Shown here: in pieces, positions 1 to 12,254 of the stretch
Position numbering within the stretch: position 1 is the stretch's first letter
Layout: each line of letters opens with the position of its first letter
Source: Eriocheir sinensis
Lineage: Eukaryota > Arthropoda > Malacostraca > Decapoda > Varunidae
Reading direction: 5' to 3'
Assembly: GCF_024679095.1 (NCBI RefSeq)
Contig: NC_066516.1
Location: 20,070,035 to 20,134,034, forward strand
Length of the DNA stretch: 64,000 nt
Position numbers and translations under genes: made by a program
The notes under the pieces: generated by a model
Database searches by the model: none
The model's input: the letters and a program-made list of their open reading frames with translations, nothing else
What the model was told of the DNA's origin: nothing

Positions 1-103
1 GCTACAAGTGCATCACCGTCTGATGCAATGCTGTTTAATTAATTTCAGCATGTGACAGTTACCTCACACCTTTTGATATTGTAGATGACAAAGGCTTTCT
101 TTT

Positions 104-137
<34 letters not shown>

Positions 138-1683
138 CCTCTTTCTCTTCTCTCTATTTGCACTAGGAGGACATTACCAACTAGGATGATGTTGAGGTGT
201 AAGGAGCCAGCAACAGCATCTCCTGTGTGTACACAGTTTGTTTTCCTCAGTTTCATAATTGCTTACACAGTTCTTAGTCTAACCTGTTACATTTGATCTT
301 TTATTGCTGTCAATATCAGTTGCCTTATTATTAAAGTTTCTTTACTTGGAAAAGGTAAATTAGATTGATGGAATGTCAAATGCACCACATGAAGTCTATT
401 TGGTTTGCTGTGTGAACTGAAGCATTACCAATAAAGCATGACAAATGAGAGAGATGCACACCTCTTACTTATTGATCACTCATACTAGCCATCTGAAGCG
501 TATTGGTAGCAGAAATCAGATTAATATCATATATAACCTGTGAGAGTATTGTGCTAGAATGCATCATTAGATATGACTCACTGACTTAATGGCATTCTCT
601 CCTGGTTCATGAATGCTGTATAGTTTCTTTACCTTTTTATTTATTCATTTGCCTATTTTTGTATTTCTTGTAGGTTTGATGATGAAAGTTCACATAACCT
701 CATCTGTTGCTTATCCTTCACTAAACCACCTTGTCAGTTTAACCAATTTGTTAGAGTTCTCACATTCACCTTTCTTGCACAGTTAGTAGATCTGTATTTA
801 AAATTGTTACTTCATCATTACTGTTTTCATGCAATTCTTCAATTATGATTACTGGTACCCCTCAGTCTTTTGTAACCACTAATTTGATGCTATGTTGCAC
901 AAACTCCGTTCTACTATTTTCATACTCAATATTTTTGCTGTTACGCCTATTATATTCTACCGATCTCAAATATTACTGGATTGGGTTTCTCTGTACTAGT
1001 TAGGAAGGAATCTTGAAGCCTGCAGTCGCCATCTTTAGAATCCCTCGGGCGGAAGTATTTATATTAAAATTCAGGCATCGATGCTTGCTGAGTGACAGTA
1101 GGACATGATTAAACACTTCCTTGCAAGTATATTGCAATGCTCTTTTAACCCTTTCATTATGCGTGATGAGGGGGGTGACTATCCCCCTAGGTGCACTCTG
1201 GCACCCCAATGGGGGGAGGGGGGTCTCTTTTAACTTCTATTTCAAAAACTATTCATCACAGCTAAAAAACAAAAACACCATTGGAAGCGAGCATGCACAG
1301 TTTTGGGAATTATCTTGTAAAATAAGCACTTTTAGGGGCATTTTGAGGCCAATATAGAAAACATTGGGGAGGGGGGAGGCTATAGCCCTTCTTGCCCCCC
1401 TGAAATTATGGCCCTGATTGATCAATGTCTCAGAATGCCTCTTCTGTATCTTGGATCTCATTCATCCAACATGCACCTCCTGTTTGTTTGCTCCTGTTTA
1501 CTTTGTACCCACCTAACTTCTTTCTACTGTCACTATCACCACTTTTTGTCCTCACTTCAATATTCATCCCTCACTTCCAGCATATCTCTTAATGCCTCTC
1601 GTGTCCCTTATCCCTGGTACATGCAAGGCCTTCATAATTTTTATTTTTTATTTATTTTTTTTTTTTTTACTTTTCTCTTGAAG
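1..1683. other. non-coding stretch, nothing recognised
   Basis: AT-rich DNA with a (CT)n tract around 105-150. No open frame here resembles a known protein and I see no convincing exon. The last part (about 1625-1683) is a T-rich tract leading into a 3' splice acceptor, so much of this may be an intron of the gene whose terminal exon follows. Confidence 0.5.
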
Positions 1684-1785
1684 GACGGTGGTAGTTCTGG
1701 GGGTCAGCGTGCAGGAAGCACAGGTGGACAGAACAAGGGTGGCTCCAAGCCCTCTTATGGGGGTTCATATTGGGGCACCAACTGA
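1684..1785 (+). CDS. probable terminal coding exon of a glycine-rich protein
   Basis: A long T-rich tract ending in TTGAAG precedes 34 codons that finish in TGA. The peptide starts DGGSSGGQRAGSTGGQ, continues with Gly, Ser, Lys and Tyr (KPSYGGSYWGTN) and stops. Such Gly/Ser/Tyr tails are common at the C-terminus of RNA-binding proteins of the hnRNP type, but no RRM or other domain is in the window, so the product is not identified. The exon may run on to about 1907, where CCACG is followed by a good donor (GTGAGT), which would place the stop upstream of a spliced 3' UTR. The rest of the gene would lie upstream of the window. The splice-site logic is seen; the protein class is inference. Confidence 0.4.
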   Translation, partial: DGGSSGGQRAGSTGGQNKGGSKPSYGGSYWGTN

Positions 1786-2793
1786 GGGGAGGCTGAAGGC
1801 TGCACCGCCACCCCTGCCACCTGAGGCTCACCCTGATGGACATCCCCGCCTTAGGTCCACAGTGTAATGTTGTCAAGGGTGACCCATTACTATCCACACA
1901 CACCACGGTGAGTCTGTTGTTGTCTGACCAGCCTCTTATCTCATCTGCGGTACAGGTGCCTCAGCATCCGGAGCATCAATTTGTCAATTAGATGTGAAAA
2001 TGCGCTCACAGAAGTGTTTGATTTGAAAGAATGTTTGCTTGGATGTACAAGGGTCGAATTGTAGGTGTTTTCATTAGTGCAAAATACTAATTTATAGGAT
2101 TTGCTTTTCTTACTACATGCATAAATGTGTGAGGGAAGCAGGTCCTAACCCTTAGAGGTTATACTTTATGTGAAGTCGTCCAAGGTGATGTAAAAGAAGA
2201 TATTTAGCATTTGTGGCAATGGTGTATTCAGTCTTGCTCTTTTCACTTGTACATAAACATATGCCACTGAATAAACCATGGGCGCAGGTCCACACTGGCA
2301 TGGTGCATTTCTCTTGCAACCTCTCACTCCCACTCCTTTTTATATTTAAAAAAGTTTTACAAATTGTATGTTTGGGTGATAGGATTTGGCAAAAGTTATA
2401 GTGATTGTACACCACTAGAACAGACTTCATGTAGGCTACAAATGTAAGACTACATTCTATTCTGGAGTTGGTGTTAACAAATTAATGGAAACTCACAGAA
2501 GTTGAGGGTCTTCTGTATGATTTTAGACCACAACTCCTTTGAATTTGCCTGTCTGAGGTCACCCCAGAATAGGATGATTATATGTTCAACTCACTTTATT
2601 TTCTTTCCTTTATTTTTGACATTTGTATCTCTCTAGGTACGACATAAATCCATTCCTGTTAAAGGAATGCTGTATCTATGATATGGAAAGTAAGCCTCTT
2701 GTTTTGTAAGCTTTTTGTGTAGTGAGATATTTCAGTTCCACCATTAAAAATATCTTGAATCTATAGCTTGTCTTTTAATCCTCCCATACTCTT

Positions 2794-2824
<31 letters not shown>

Positions 2825-2846
2825 TTAAAATGGCTGTACTGGACCA
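1786..2846. other. non-coding, possible spliced 3' UTR of the Gly-rich exon
   Basis: Contains a consensus donor at 1908 (GTGAGT), a possible acceptor at about 1950 (GGTACAG), a candidate AATAAA near 2269 and a poly-T run at about 2791-2818. No coding region recognised. Confidence 0.3.
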
Positions 2847-2850
2847 TTAA

Positions 2851-3105
2851 CCCTTTCCATCCGTGATGCAGACATCGGCGTCACAGTATGGAAAGGGTCA
2901 AGAGGAAATGGAAGAGGTTTAATCCTCTTCTAAACCTCTCAATCCTCCTCTTAAATTCTTCTTAATCTTCTTCCATTTCCTCTTAAGAGGTTTAGAAGAG
3001 GATTAAGAGGAAATGGAAGAGGATTAAGAGGTTTAGAAGAGGACTAACCCTTTCCATACAGTGACGCCGTCGGACGTTGATGTTGGCGTTGCCGGAGTGA
3101 AAGGG
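2851..3105. mobile_element. TTAA-flanked MITE (piggyBac-like ends)
   Basis: The element begins CCCTTTCCATCC and ends GGAGTGAAAGGG, and TTAA stands immediately on both sides (2847-2850 and 3106-3109). TTAA duplication with CCC-type ends is the piggyBac hallmark. The 255-bp body is itself foldback: blocks reading AAGAGGAAATGGAAGAGG recur in both orientations. It has no coding capacity, so it would depend on a transposase made elsewhere. Boundaries are seen; the superfamily is inferred from target site and termini only. Confidence 0.6.
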
Positions 3106-3109
3106 TTAA

Positions 3110-3297
3110 GGATACACAAAAACCTTTAGTTAGGAAATGTTAATCATGTGTCCGGGTCAGGAGCTGCACCTTATGCATGGGGCCGACTAGGTTGCTGCAC
3201 CAGAAAGGTAATCAACATACCCAAAAGTCTTGGCACTTGAAGATTCCATTACTAGTATGATCATTGACACCACCCAGCTAAAGAAATAACATAAATT

Positions 3298-3337
<40 letters not shown>

Positions 3338-4838
3338 TGTCATCACTTTTTCCTATATTACTTTTGTGAAGCATGAAAGTAATTACTGGAAAGTTTTGAC
3401 ATGTGTTCTCCACTGCATATATTGAATGTGACTTCTTAATTTCCTAATTACTGTGTTATTGCTCCATATTTTATTTATAACGTATGATTTTTGTGGAGAA
3501 ACCAATTTAAAGTTTTGAGAGTAATGTTTGAGGTAAGTGGACCAATTTTTTTGTAATTGGCCCATAATTGACAAACTAAAAACTTTGAAAAAATTCAATC
3601 CTGCAAAACTATAGGTGTGTTACAACTGGATACTGAAAGCATCAGAGGATATATTAGTGAGATTAGTTACAGATCTAATAGTAAGAGGAATGTTTAAGGG
3701 GGGCGTCTGGGGGGTTACCTCCTGTGCATACGGCACATCCTATTGCTTTGAAATCTTAGTATGCTGTTTGTTGGTGTAAATGTATGACATTCTGTGAAAT
3801 TTGGGTGAATGTGTCGGGTAGACTCAAACAAAGCATAAAATCTTTTTTTTTTTCAGACTATTTTTTAGTTAATTGCTTTGAAAAAAATACCATAGAAACT
3901 TTCTTTATATATCTAAATTTCTCATTTTGAACTTTTTAGATTTTTTGTTGTCTGAAAAAAAAAATCACAATTTTCTCCACTTTTTCTGTCATTTTCTTAT
4001 TCATTTTTAAAAATGAGAAAAATTGCCATCTAGTTGTAGTTTTTATTGATACCCTACAATAGACTCAGATTTTTTGTCGATTTTCTGAATTTTTTTGGTG
4101 TAATAAACAATTTTTTTGAGATTTTGGCTGCTAATGTTTTTTTTCCATTTGATATTTGTCTTGCCCTTTGTATTTATTTGACTGACATGAAATCTTCACA
4201 TATAATTGTTTATATCTTGTTCACTTACTTGAGAAGGATAAGGCTTCTGGTCCCCCTATATAAAAAAGTATTATCACTCAAAGGTGAGGGTGTCAAAAGG
4301 TGCCACCTTCCACATTGTTGCCAGATTTTATCCTAGAACTAGAACTCTCCAGGTTGATATGCCTCATCCATTATCTTTTTTTAGTTTTATCTTTACCTTA
4401 GGTGTTGCATGCTTGGCTTTTTCCTTGTCCAGCTACTGCAGAGATTCTTGTAATCTTGCTTCGGTCCCGAGGAGATGCATTATGGTACTTTCTTCCGTAT
4501 ATCCAAATTTATGATCAAGTGCTGTATGTTGTACCAGGAACATAACCCTCGAGAGGCTGTAAAACTTGACTTTCTGGCACTTGATCAAAACTTTTGAATG
4601 AAGAGATTCATTAGGGTTCCGGGTGGCATCCTTCAGGCATCTCTGAGTCACCACGTGTGTTGGCGTGCGAGTCAGGCTATGGTGCGGGGCATTTAAATCT
4701 CTTAAAGGGACCCTCTTTTTTAAAATTCTTAAAAAATAAGCTTCATCACCTGGTAGTGCAGGGCATCCCTGACATGTTTAGCGAGAAAAACTAATTTACT
4801 CCGTTCCAAAAAAAATATTAAAAAAATATTTTTAGTAG
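3110..4838. other. non-coding AT-rich stretch
   Basis: (CA)n at about 3299-3335; T-rich, poly-T-punctuated sequence at 3840-4150. No gene recognised. Confidence 0.5.
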
Positions 4839-4840
4839 TA

Positions 4841-5338
4841 CATGTTGAGAATCCTTTATCCAAAATTCCAAAATCCGAAAGTTTTTTTAATGCTGACAGG
4901 ACACGTCACAAATGGAAAATTCCACAAAGCGATGGGAAGATTCCACCACGTACAGCTGTTGGGTGCTGCTCAGGGTTGCCAGGTCCGTGGTTTACCCGCC
5001 CAATTGGGCAGGTAAACCTGCTGCTGCATTGACACTTTGGGCGTAAAAACATCTGCCTGCCACCACCGCAAGTCTTGGGGGTCTTTTTTGATGGGATTGG
5101 GCAGGAACACAGTTCACACCCTGGCAACTCTGGTGCTGCTATGCATTAGTTTGTTGTCAACAATCATCACAGTAACACCTTTGGTCGTTACTCATTGTGA
5201 TTACCGCGTGTTGTGTGCTCTGTGGTGTAAAGATATTGTTGAAAATGTCAAAAGGGCCTGCATATTCCGAAATCCGAAAAATCCAAAATTCGCAACACTT
5301 TCGGTCCCAGGGATTTCGGCTAAGGGATTCTCAACGTG
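4841..5338. mobile_element. Tigger-like (pogo/mariner) MITE
   Basis: Terminal inverted repeats CATGTTGAGAATCC (4841) and GGATTCTCAACGTG (ending 5338) sit between TA dinucleotides (4839-4840, 5339-5340). The subterminal parts repeat CCAAAATTCC/AAATCCGAAA motifs in both orientations, a layout reminiscent of Tigger/MER2-type elements. At 498 bp with no transposase frame it is non-autonomous. The TA target site and TIRs are seen; the Tigger assignment is by resemblance. Confidence 0.6.
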
Positions 5339-5924
5339 TAGTAAAAATAATGAAGAGAGAAGAATGAGGGAAATGAGAAGGAACTAGTATGAGAGATTGC
5401 ATAACAATGATTACATGCAGATCTATAGAAGGAAGGTGAAGGAATTACTGAAAAGAGCAAAAGTACGAAGAGAACACAATTTTGGAGGAAACGAGATGCT
5501 CGAGATTGGGCTCATTCAACTTACGTAGCTGGATATACTGCATAAGGTGTGTGGAGAAAAGAAATAAAAAGCTGAGGGGTTGTAAAGAGAGTAGGAAGAT
5601 ATTAGCAAAATATCTGAAGAAAATGCCCTTCTGGAAAGGAGTTAGAGAAATGAAATAAAAAAAAAGCAAAACTTACAGAATAGAATGGATTGATGGAGTA
5701 CTTGTGTAAAGGATGAGGTAAAGGATGAAATAAAAGAGACATTTTAAGTGTGATGAATGAGTGTGGGAAGAAGAGCAGAAGTGACCTGTATAGGTAAAGT
5801 TAGGTGCATACACCATAGCTGTGGTGCTCATCTCTGTCACATTACCTGTATATGAGTAAAAATTAGGTCGAGTGGCCACATGTGTTGTAGAAGTAAACAT
5901 GCGCGTACGCACTTGTACATGTAC
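5339..5924. other. non-coding stretch
   Basis: Purine-rich sequence at 5340-5780 with no recognised gene. Confidence 0.4.
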
Positions 5925-6297
5925 TTGTCATCATCATTTCGTTTAACATCCGTTTTTACTCTTCCTGAGTGGTTGGACGCTTTATGGCTCTTCTCCATTC
6001 TACTCTTGTCTTCTGCCCGATGCTCATCCAATCCCATCAATGCCAAGTCTTCTTGTATACACCTTCCTAGGTCTACCAACTGGTCTCCTTCCTTCTACCT
6101 CCAATCTCCAAAAACCCCAGCACTGTATCCTCCCCTGCTCTCTTTACATGTCCAAACCATCGGAGTCATTCCCCTCTGAGCAGTTTTTCCAGGTCCTCTA
6201 CTCCACATCTGTTAGCTACATCTGCACTGGACACCCTGTCCTACCACTTGAGAATGAAACTAAAGATTGGTTTCCACCAGTCTCCATTCTTTTCTGA
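5925..6297 (-). pseudogene. LINE fragment, reverse-transcriptase C-terminus (RTE-like)
   Basis: Read on the minus strand across two frames, the sequence gives the post-RT tail typical of endonuclease-RT LINEs of the RTE kind: a WFGHVKR-like block, a GRRP block, then CIQEDLALMGLDEHRAED followed by a basic end with TDVKR. Catalytic RT motifs are absent; only the 3' part was retained and frame changes are needed, so it is dead. Confidence 0.55.
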
Positions 6298-6299
6298 AA

Positions 6300-6545
6300 G
6301 GGTGGTTATTGTTACCAATTTATGGGCAATGATAAGCAAGGATATAAGGAGACAACAAGAAGCCAGATGGTCTACACTTAGCAACTCCTGAGAGAGGGTT
6401 GTTTACCAACTTCCCTCACCTCCATAAATATACCTAACCTCCATTTAAAGTTTTCAGTTGTGTTTGCCTCAACTACATATCTGCTCAGTTTGTTCCACTC
6501 AATCACCGCCCTCTTCATGAACCAGTTTTGTCTTTATTGAAAAGA
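6300..6545 (-). pseudogene. LINE 3'-end fragment (CR1/L2-like)
   Basis: The minus strand encodes NWFMKRAVIEWNKLSRYVVE and a following FKWRLG block, the conserved C-terminal pattern (F..R....WN.LP..VV......FK..LD) of CR1/L2-type LINE proteins. Only the tail is present. Confidence 0.45.
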
Positions 6546-6981
6546 GGGAAACTTGAAAAAATAGAGGCAGGATGTGGCAAGGCAGTTGTCAATGGCATAA
6601 TGATATTAGACAAGATGTGAAGTCTTTGGACACTGTCATTAAACTTACTGTGAGGAGCCCAATTCTCTCCTCAGATTTTTTACTAAAAGGGTACTGGCAA
6701 GATTGGTTAAGATGAATTTGCTAGAATTGTGGAAAGGCTACCTCGGTGCTGCTGCAGATTGGGTGATAACTTGCTCTGGGAAACTGAAGTTTTATGATGC
6801 CACTGTTGCATCTGTTTGTTAGTTCTCCAAGGACAGCAAAGGGTGGCGGCGTGGTTCATAGGCTGCCTCATCACCCAGTACTGCTATTAACTTATCAATT
6901 AATAAATATATTTTTTTATTGTTGAATACTTACAAAAAAAAAAATGATGTACTACTATTGCTACTACTACCACCGCTACAA

Positions 6982-7065
<84 letters not shown>

Positions 7066-7113
7066 CATTAGTATTAGTATTAGTATTAGTATTAGTATTA
7101 TTAGCCATAATTA
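6546..7113. repeat. non-coding with (ATT)n microsatellite
   Basis: No gene. A long (ATT)n tract at about 6980-7064 grades into (ATTAGT)n to about 7100 and abuts the left edge of duplication copy A. Poly-Asn and poly-Ile frames here are artefacts of the repeat. Confidence 0.85.
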
Positions 7114-7397
7114 TGGCTTGGGAATCCTTTCGGGGTTACGCATTGCAAACGAAATCAGTATCCATCATGGACGCCGAAGTGATAAGCAAAATTGTGGGAA
7201 GCTGGCCTGCTGACGGTGGCGGAGCGTGCGTTGGGGAGGGGAGGAGGGCAAGAGAATATGCAATTACAAGGTCAAGGAATGCCTGACTGCTCCATGCTTT
7301 TATATTACGGCATGAGCGAATATCAAGTCATTTCATTCTTCGCCCTCACACCAACGCCATCACCAGATCCACCACCATCAAGAAAGCATACAAAGCC

Positions 7398-7526
7398 ATG
7401 GTCCGCCACGCCCCCCTGGTTCTCATGGGTGAGTGGCAGATACTCGTTAGTTCTAATAATATACTGTATCAAAATATTGTAATTTATTAATATCGTGCTC
7501 GTACTGGCTGACTGATGTTCATACAA

Positions 7527-7578
<52 letters not shown>

Positions 7579-7851
7579 GGAACCTTGGTCATGGGTGTTT
7601 CAGCGACGCCGATGAACTTATTCGACGATGGTGAGTGTGTACTGTGTGTGTGTTCATTACCTCAGTAGTTTTACAGGATTGCTTCAAGCTCGTAATGCTC
7701 CATGCTTTTACCCATCTGAATAATATACAAACCCTTCAGCAAGGGTAGGGCTACGTACATTTGCACACAATTTGATCTGTTAAAACATTCCTTCCATCGA
7801 TTAGGTGCGCTGTTGGGAAAGCTCAATTCTCTTTCACATTTAATAATAATA

Positions 7852-7911
<60 letters not shown>

Positions 7912-7967
7912 TCCCTTCTCCTTTGTTTACTTGCAACAATAAACTATCAATCAATCAATCAATCAAT

Positions 7968-8048
<81 letters not shown>

Positions 8049-9266
8049 ATTATTGCGTCTTCTAGATGTTGGCTGTCCTCAAATATGTAAATTATTCACA
8101 AGTGTTTTTTTTTTTTCAAACCTACTCTTACATCCGTAAAAACAAACGTACATATCTTCAATGTATTTATTTTCATTTTTACTTCTAATATTGAAAGTTT
8201 TTATTGATGTCTTTCTTCATAACCTAAATTACTTTAGTTAGGAGCCCGTCTTTTGGTGGTCTTCTGTATGTTTCTAAAAATTAGTTCCAAACCAAAGGCA
8301 TTCCTTTTTGCATAATATTATTAACGTTTCATGAATAAACTTTTTTCACATATACTACTTCATTTATATCTAGCCTTATCTTAGCTTTTCCAGGTATAAA
8401 CTTTCTGAGCCGCTCTTTTCTTTTTTTCTCAATGTGGTATGTTTAGAGTTGCCAGCCAGCGGGTGTCGCCACCGACTACATCTTTGGTCCCACGAAGCTT
8501 GAACTATTCTTTCAATTACCTGTATTTCTCTGGGACTTGTATCAATTACAGTGTAGTTGATCATTCTTGCTGTTTTATTTATTGATAAACGAAAGAAAAT
8601 AAATGACCGTCGCAAGGTTCTCATCAAAAACCTTTTTTCTGAAAGCCCTGCAAAATCAAGCAGAATTGGACTTTAAAAAATATTTATATTACAATATTTG
8701 TTGAGTATCTGCTTAGGTTGTATCAGTCTCGCCTTCTACGTAATTTATACTAAATAGAACATTAGGGCGTCCGTCAAGCATCTCGCCCCCCCCTCCCAAC
8801 ACTTGGACAGACTCATCTTAAAGTGCATGCGGCTGTGACGATGCCCTCTAGAGCAATAGTTCTTATCATGGGTTCGACCGAACCCCAGGGGTTCGGCGAG
8901 TCAGTCTCAGGGGTTCGGCGATCCGAAGATCCTCCCTAAAGACACTGCAATTTTGCAATTGAATTTTAAGCAAATTTTCTTTAATATTTTTATAGATTAA
9001 AACGGAATCCATTCTTTGTATTATCCGAAATCAATATGCTTTTGAATTTTGAAGCAATTTTCCTTCCACTTGTATTTTTTTTTTCTCATTATACTTGAGG
9101 GGTTCGGCTACTGTGCGGAGGTTTTCGTTAGGGTTCGGCGCCTCTGAAAAGGTTAGGAACCATTGCTCCAGGGAATAAGCGGGAGCAGGATCCAAAGACC
9201 CTGAGCGGGAGTACAGCGTTGCCATATTTTTAACCCCACGTCGGTTGCCCCCCCCCCCCCCCCCTC

Positions 9267-9317
<51 letters not shown>

Positions 9318-12132
9318 GCGTTACCGCCGTGCCTAGAGGATTTGAAAGTGATTTTTCTTACTTATGTCAGCTTATTTTAACGTACATTCCTTCACAATAT
9401 AATCTAAATATAATTGTGAAACTACTTACACATCCCAAAACGAAAAGGAAACTCAATAATAAGTATAGCATTTTTCTTTTAGCAACACTGTAAAATATGT
9501 ATGCCACATTTCTTTATATGCTTATAAATATCTTATCCATAATAAGTTAACTGTTCTTTCATACGTTATAATACTAAGATTAAATTTGTATGCATATTTG
9601 CTGATCATATTTGCCATGGTTTTACTTATAATTAGGACATTTCTACATCGCGGAGTAGGAGACACGCGGCACTGCTGCACTAGGGGATCCCCCTACGCTG
9701 AAACTCCCCACAACTGCACGTTTAGCCGAGCCAAACTACAGTTTAGGTCTCCGTGAAGTCCCTTGGTTCCCGTTCCAGAATGTTACACTCCGCCTTCAAC
9801 TGACTGCTGGTTGTTGTGTGGAGTGAACCAAGACCTTGGGTGGATGCCTGCCGCTACCCGGAGGGTGGGCCGGTCAAAGGGGATGACGTTTAAGGCCAAA
9901 GGTTGAGGGCGAAGTGTAACATTGGAAGCGGAAGGCATTGTCCCCCATGGAGATCAAACAATGAATATACGCTATCTGTCGAGATGCTTGACGCCCTAAT
10001 GTTTTTGATAAATTTCGTCGAAGTCGAGTCTGACTCACCTTAAGCAGGTATTCAGCAAATATTGTAATATTAATAGAATTAAAAAAAAAAGTTCAATTCT
10101 GCTTGATTTTGAAGGGCTTTCATGAAAGAAAGATTTTTAATGAGGAGAACCTTGTAACGGTCATTTATTTTCTCGTTTACCAATAAATAAAACAACGAGA
10201 ATGATCAACTATACATTTTTATGAACAACAGTATCACTTATTGTGTTGAAGTGTTATTGTTACAAGTCCCAGAGAAACACAGGTAATTTACGATAATTGA
10301 AATAATAGTTCAAGCTTCGTGGGCCCAAAGACGTAGTCGGTGGTGACACCTGGTAAGGATGAATATACCCCAATAAGTTGCTTTTTTTATTCACCTGAGA
10401 CGTATACACTCTTCAGTCCAGTTCCGTCCACATATTTATCTCATTTAATTCCTTTACTGTTTTCATCGATTTCCCAGTTTAAATTGTTTGACCATTGGAA
10501 ATTAACCTGATTCTTTTGATTTGTATTCACTTAACTTTTGTATTTTAATCTAATCCACTTTGTTTCTCATAATTTTTCAATCCATTTAGTTTTCCATTAT
10601 TTTTTATGGTAAACATTTTTCGCTTTTCCTTTTAAAACTAATTTAGCTCACAACTTTTCATTTTCAATCCTATTCACTTCTTTATTACTTTAAACTTATA
10701 TTTCATTCAGTTCTGATAAAATTACGTTATTGCACTTACGTTTCAAAACTGCTTCTAATTTGGCGTAATTCCAGACAGAGGGATCGATGAGCATAGTGCT
10801 GCCCTCTATAATGAAACACCTTTGATAGTCTCCCATACATTACTTGTGATCATTCTTTTATTTATTTTCCAGTTGAATTCAGTTTACTTTTTTAACTTGA
10901 ATTCACATACTTTTTATAATATTTACTTCGATTCACTAATTTCTGTTTATTCCCTCCTCACCTCACTCTCAAGGCCGTGCAGACAACTCAACATGTCCGG
11001 GTCCTTTTGTGCCGGTGCATGGGTACTGCGTCTTCCTGGATCACACCGTCAAGGGAACGTGGCAGGAGATGAGGGAGTATTGCCAATCGTTGGATAGCGA
11101 TTTGGCCATCTTGTCGAGTGTCAAATTCTATTTCGAGAGCCTCCAGTACTTAAAATTAACAAGTGAGTGTGTGCTGGTGGAAGGGTGTGCCTGAGGAGCA
11201 TGTGTGAGGGGTGCAGAGTGATATGGAAGGTAAGGATAAAGGGAGTACCTAGAGGGAAAAGTTGATCGGTTGCGTCCTAAAGATAAAATTAATAGTAATA
11301 AATAAAATAAAATATATAAAGATAATGCAATCAATAAGGTAAAGTTGGGAGTATACGCTATAGCTGCGAGTGGGCTTGGTGCTCATCTCCGTCTTATTGG
11401 CCCTTGATCCTGTAGTGAGAAGTACCCATTGCCCCGGGGCATAGGGCCAGTGTGACATCCAGGTTACCACAGTTTACCTTCCCGGGTTTCACCTGATACT
11501 CATTTATCGACCAGTCCGAATGGGAAGATGAACAGCTGGGTGAGTTGGACGCCGACCACCCGGACCGGAATTCGAACCCGGGCCCGCTGATTAATTTCTA
11601 GGGACGCTGACCACTGAAATTAATGCTAGGTATAATCTCTGGCTGCAAAGTTTGGTATAATTTCTATATTTTTCTGAGTGTTTCTTTCAATGAGAGTTCC
11701 AGACTATAGTAGCATAGTATAATGTTGACCTTATGAATGTAATATTACTTGCCTTTAAGTACCGGTTGAAAAACACAGTTAACATAGCATAGGCTACACT
11801 TGGTGGACATTCATTGCATGTGTGTGTGTATGTGTGTGTGTGTGCGTGTGTGTGTGTGCACAGGCAACTAACATCTAGCTATTGACTCCTCAGCCACGAA
11901 AGCTGCCTTCTGGATTGGAGCGAGTGACCTGGACACGGAGGGACAGTGGCTGTGGATAGATGGCACTCCTGTCGTGATGGGCGCGCCTTACTGGGCCAAC
12001 TACGGATGTAACAACCAGATTCAGCCCGCAGGGGGAACTAACCAAAATTGCGCCATATTGGAAAATTACTTGTCCTACTATTTGAACGACGTCAATTGTT
12101 CGTACAAAGCTAACCCATTCTGTGTGATGTGA
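7398..12132 (+). CDS. secreted C-type lectin domain protein CTL-A (four exons)
   Basis: Deduced exons 7398-7428, 7580-7630, 10974-11162 and 11894-12132, all with GT/AG borders and agreeing phases, give 169 residues and a TGA stop. Exons 1-2 encode a signal peptide (MVRHAPLVLMG, then GTLVMGVSATP). Exons 3-4 encode one C-type lectin domain: CPGPF..HGYCVF, WQEMREYCQSL, then WIGASD, WLWIDGTPV, QNCAIL and LNDVNC..NPFCVM. The cysteines for the long-form fold are present. The usual sugar/calcium motif (EPN or QPD) reads QPA and WND reads LND, so calcium-dependent sugar binding is uncertain. By family it should be secreted and bind glycans or microbes. The start is the only Met before the hydrophobic run in the frame matching exon 2. 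Its closest relative in the window is CTL-B. Confidence 0.88.
7531..8045. repeat. microsatellites around exon 2 of CTL-A
   Basis: (CT)n at about 7531-7574 is the pyrimidine tract directly before the exon 2 acceptor. (AT)n at about 7856-7909, (TCAA)n at about 7947-7971 and (AT)n at about 7971-8045 lie in intron 2. Poly-(Ile-Tyr) frames here are artefacts. Confidence 0.9.
8854..9165. mobile_element. hAT-type MITE inside the inverted repeat
   Basis: Ends CAATAGTTCTTA and TAGGAACCATTG are inverted repeats with one mismatch, and imperfect 8-bp duplications flank them (CTCTAGAG at 8846, CTCCAGGG at 9166). The interior repeats GGGGTTCGGC blocks. It has no transposase frame. Eight-base target sites point to hAT. 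It is absent from copy B. Confidence 0.6.
9248..9314. repeat. poly-C followed by (CT)n
   Basis: A C-run of about 17 bases then (CT)n of about 45 bases, in the copy A-specific part of intron 2. Confidence 0.9.
11394..11640 (-). mobile_element. tRNA-derived SINE in CTL-A intron 3
   Basis: On the minus strand an A-box-like TGGTCAGCGTCC is followed by the B-box GGGTTCGAATTCC (about 11571) and then a non-tRNA body. The same element stands at the same place in copy B, so it was inserted before the duplication. Confidence 0.55.
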
Positions 12133-12198
12133 TTAAGAAAAGTTATTATATTTCGCCCTACTTTCCATTGTGAAACGTTTTTCTCATACATTTTCTTT

Positions 12199-12231
<33 letters not shown>

Positions 12232-12254
12232 ATGTGTGTGTGTGTGTGTGTGTA
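11819..12254. repeat. (GT)n in intron 3 and (AT)n/(GT)n after the CTL-A stop
   Basis: (GT)n-rich at about 11819-11860 leads into the exon 4 acceptor region; (AT)n at about 12199-12222 then (GT)n to about 12254 lie just past the end of duplication homology. Confidence 0.85.

Larger units (their letters stand above)
8425..10385. repeat. long inverted repeat in CTL-A intron 2
   Basis: The left arm (about 8425-8800, continuing at 9750-9795) is the reverse complement of the right arm (about 9895-10385). Landmarks: CACCGACTAC at 8470 against GTAGTCGGTGG at 10336, AAATGACCGTCGCAAGGTTC against GAACCTTGTAACGGTCATTT, and ATTAGGGCGT against ACGCCCTAAT. About 0.94 kb of later sequence interrupts the left arm. 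The same foldback, uninterrupted, is in copy B. It has no coding potential; it may be a foldback transposon. Confidence 0.75.
7114..12200 (+). repeat. segmental duplication, copy A
   Basis: From the motif TATGGCTTGGGAATCCTTTC (7112) to CTCATACATTTTCTT (about 12196) this segment is collinear with 20433-26236, covering the whole CTL-A gene with its introns. Relative to copy B it carries about 0.94 kb extra at about 8806-9748, including a hAT MITE and a poly-C/(CT)n tract, and it lacks the LINE and the MITE inserted in copy B. Microsatellites at matching places differ in length and type. Confidence 0.85.

Noticed and set aside
6899..7213. Asn-rich and Ile-rich frames on both strands
   Set aside because: Translation of (ATT)n.
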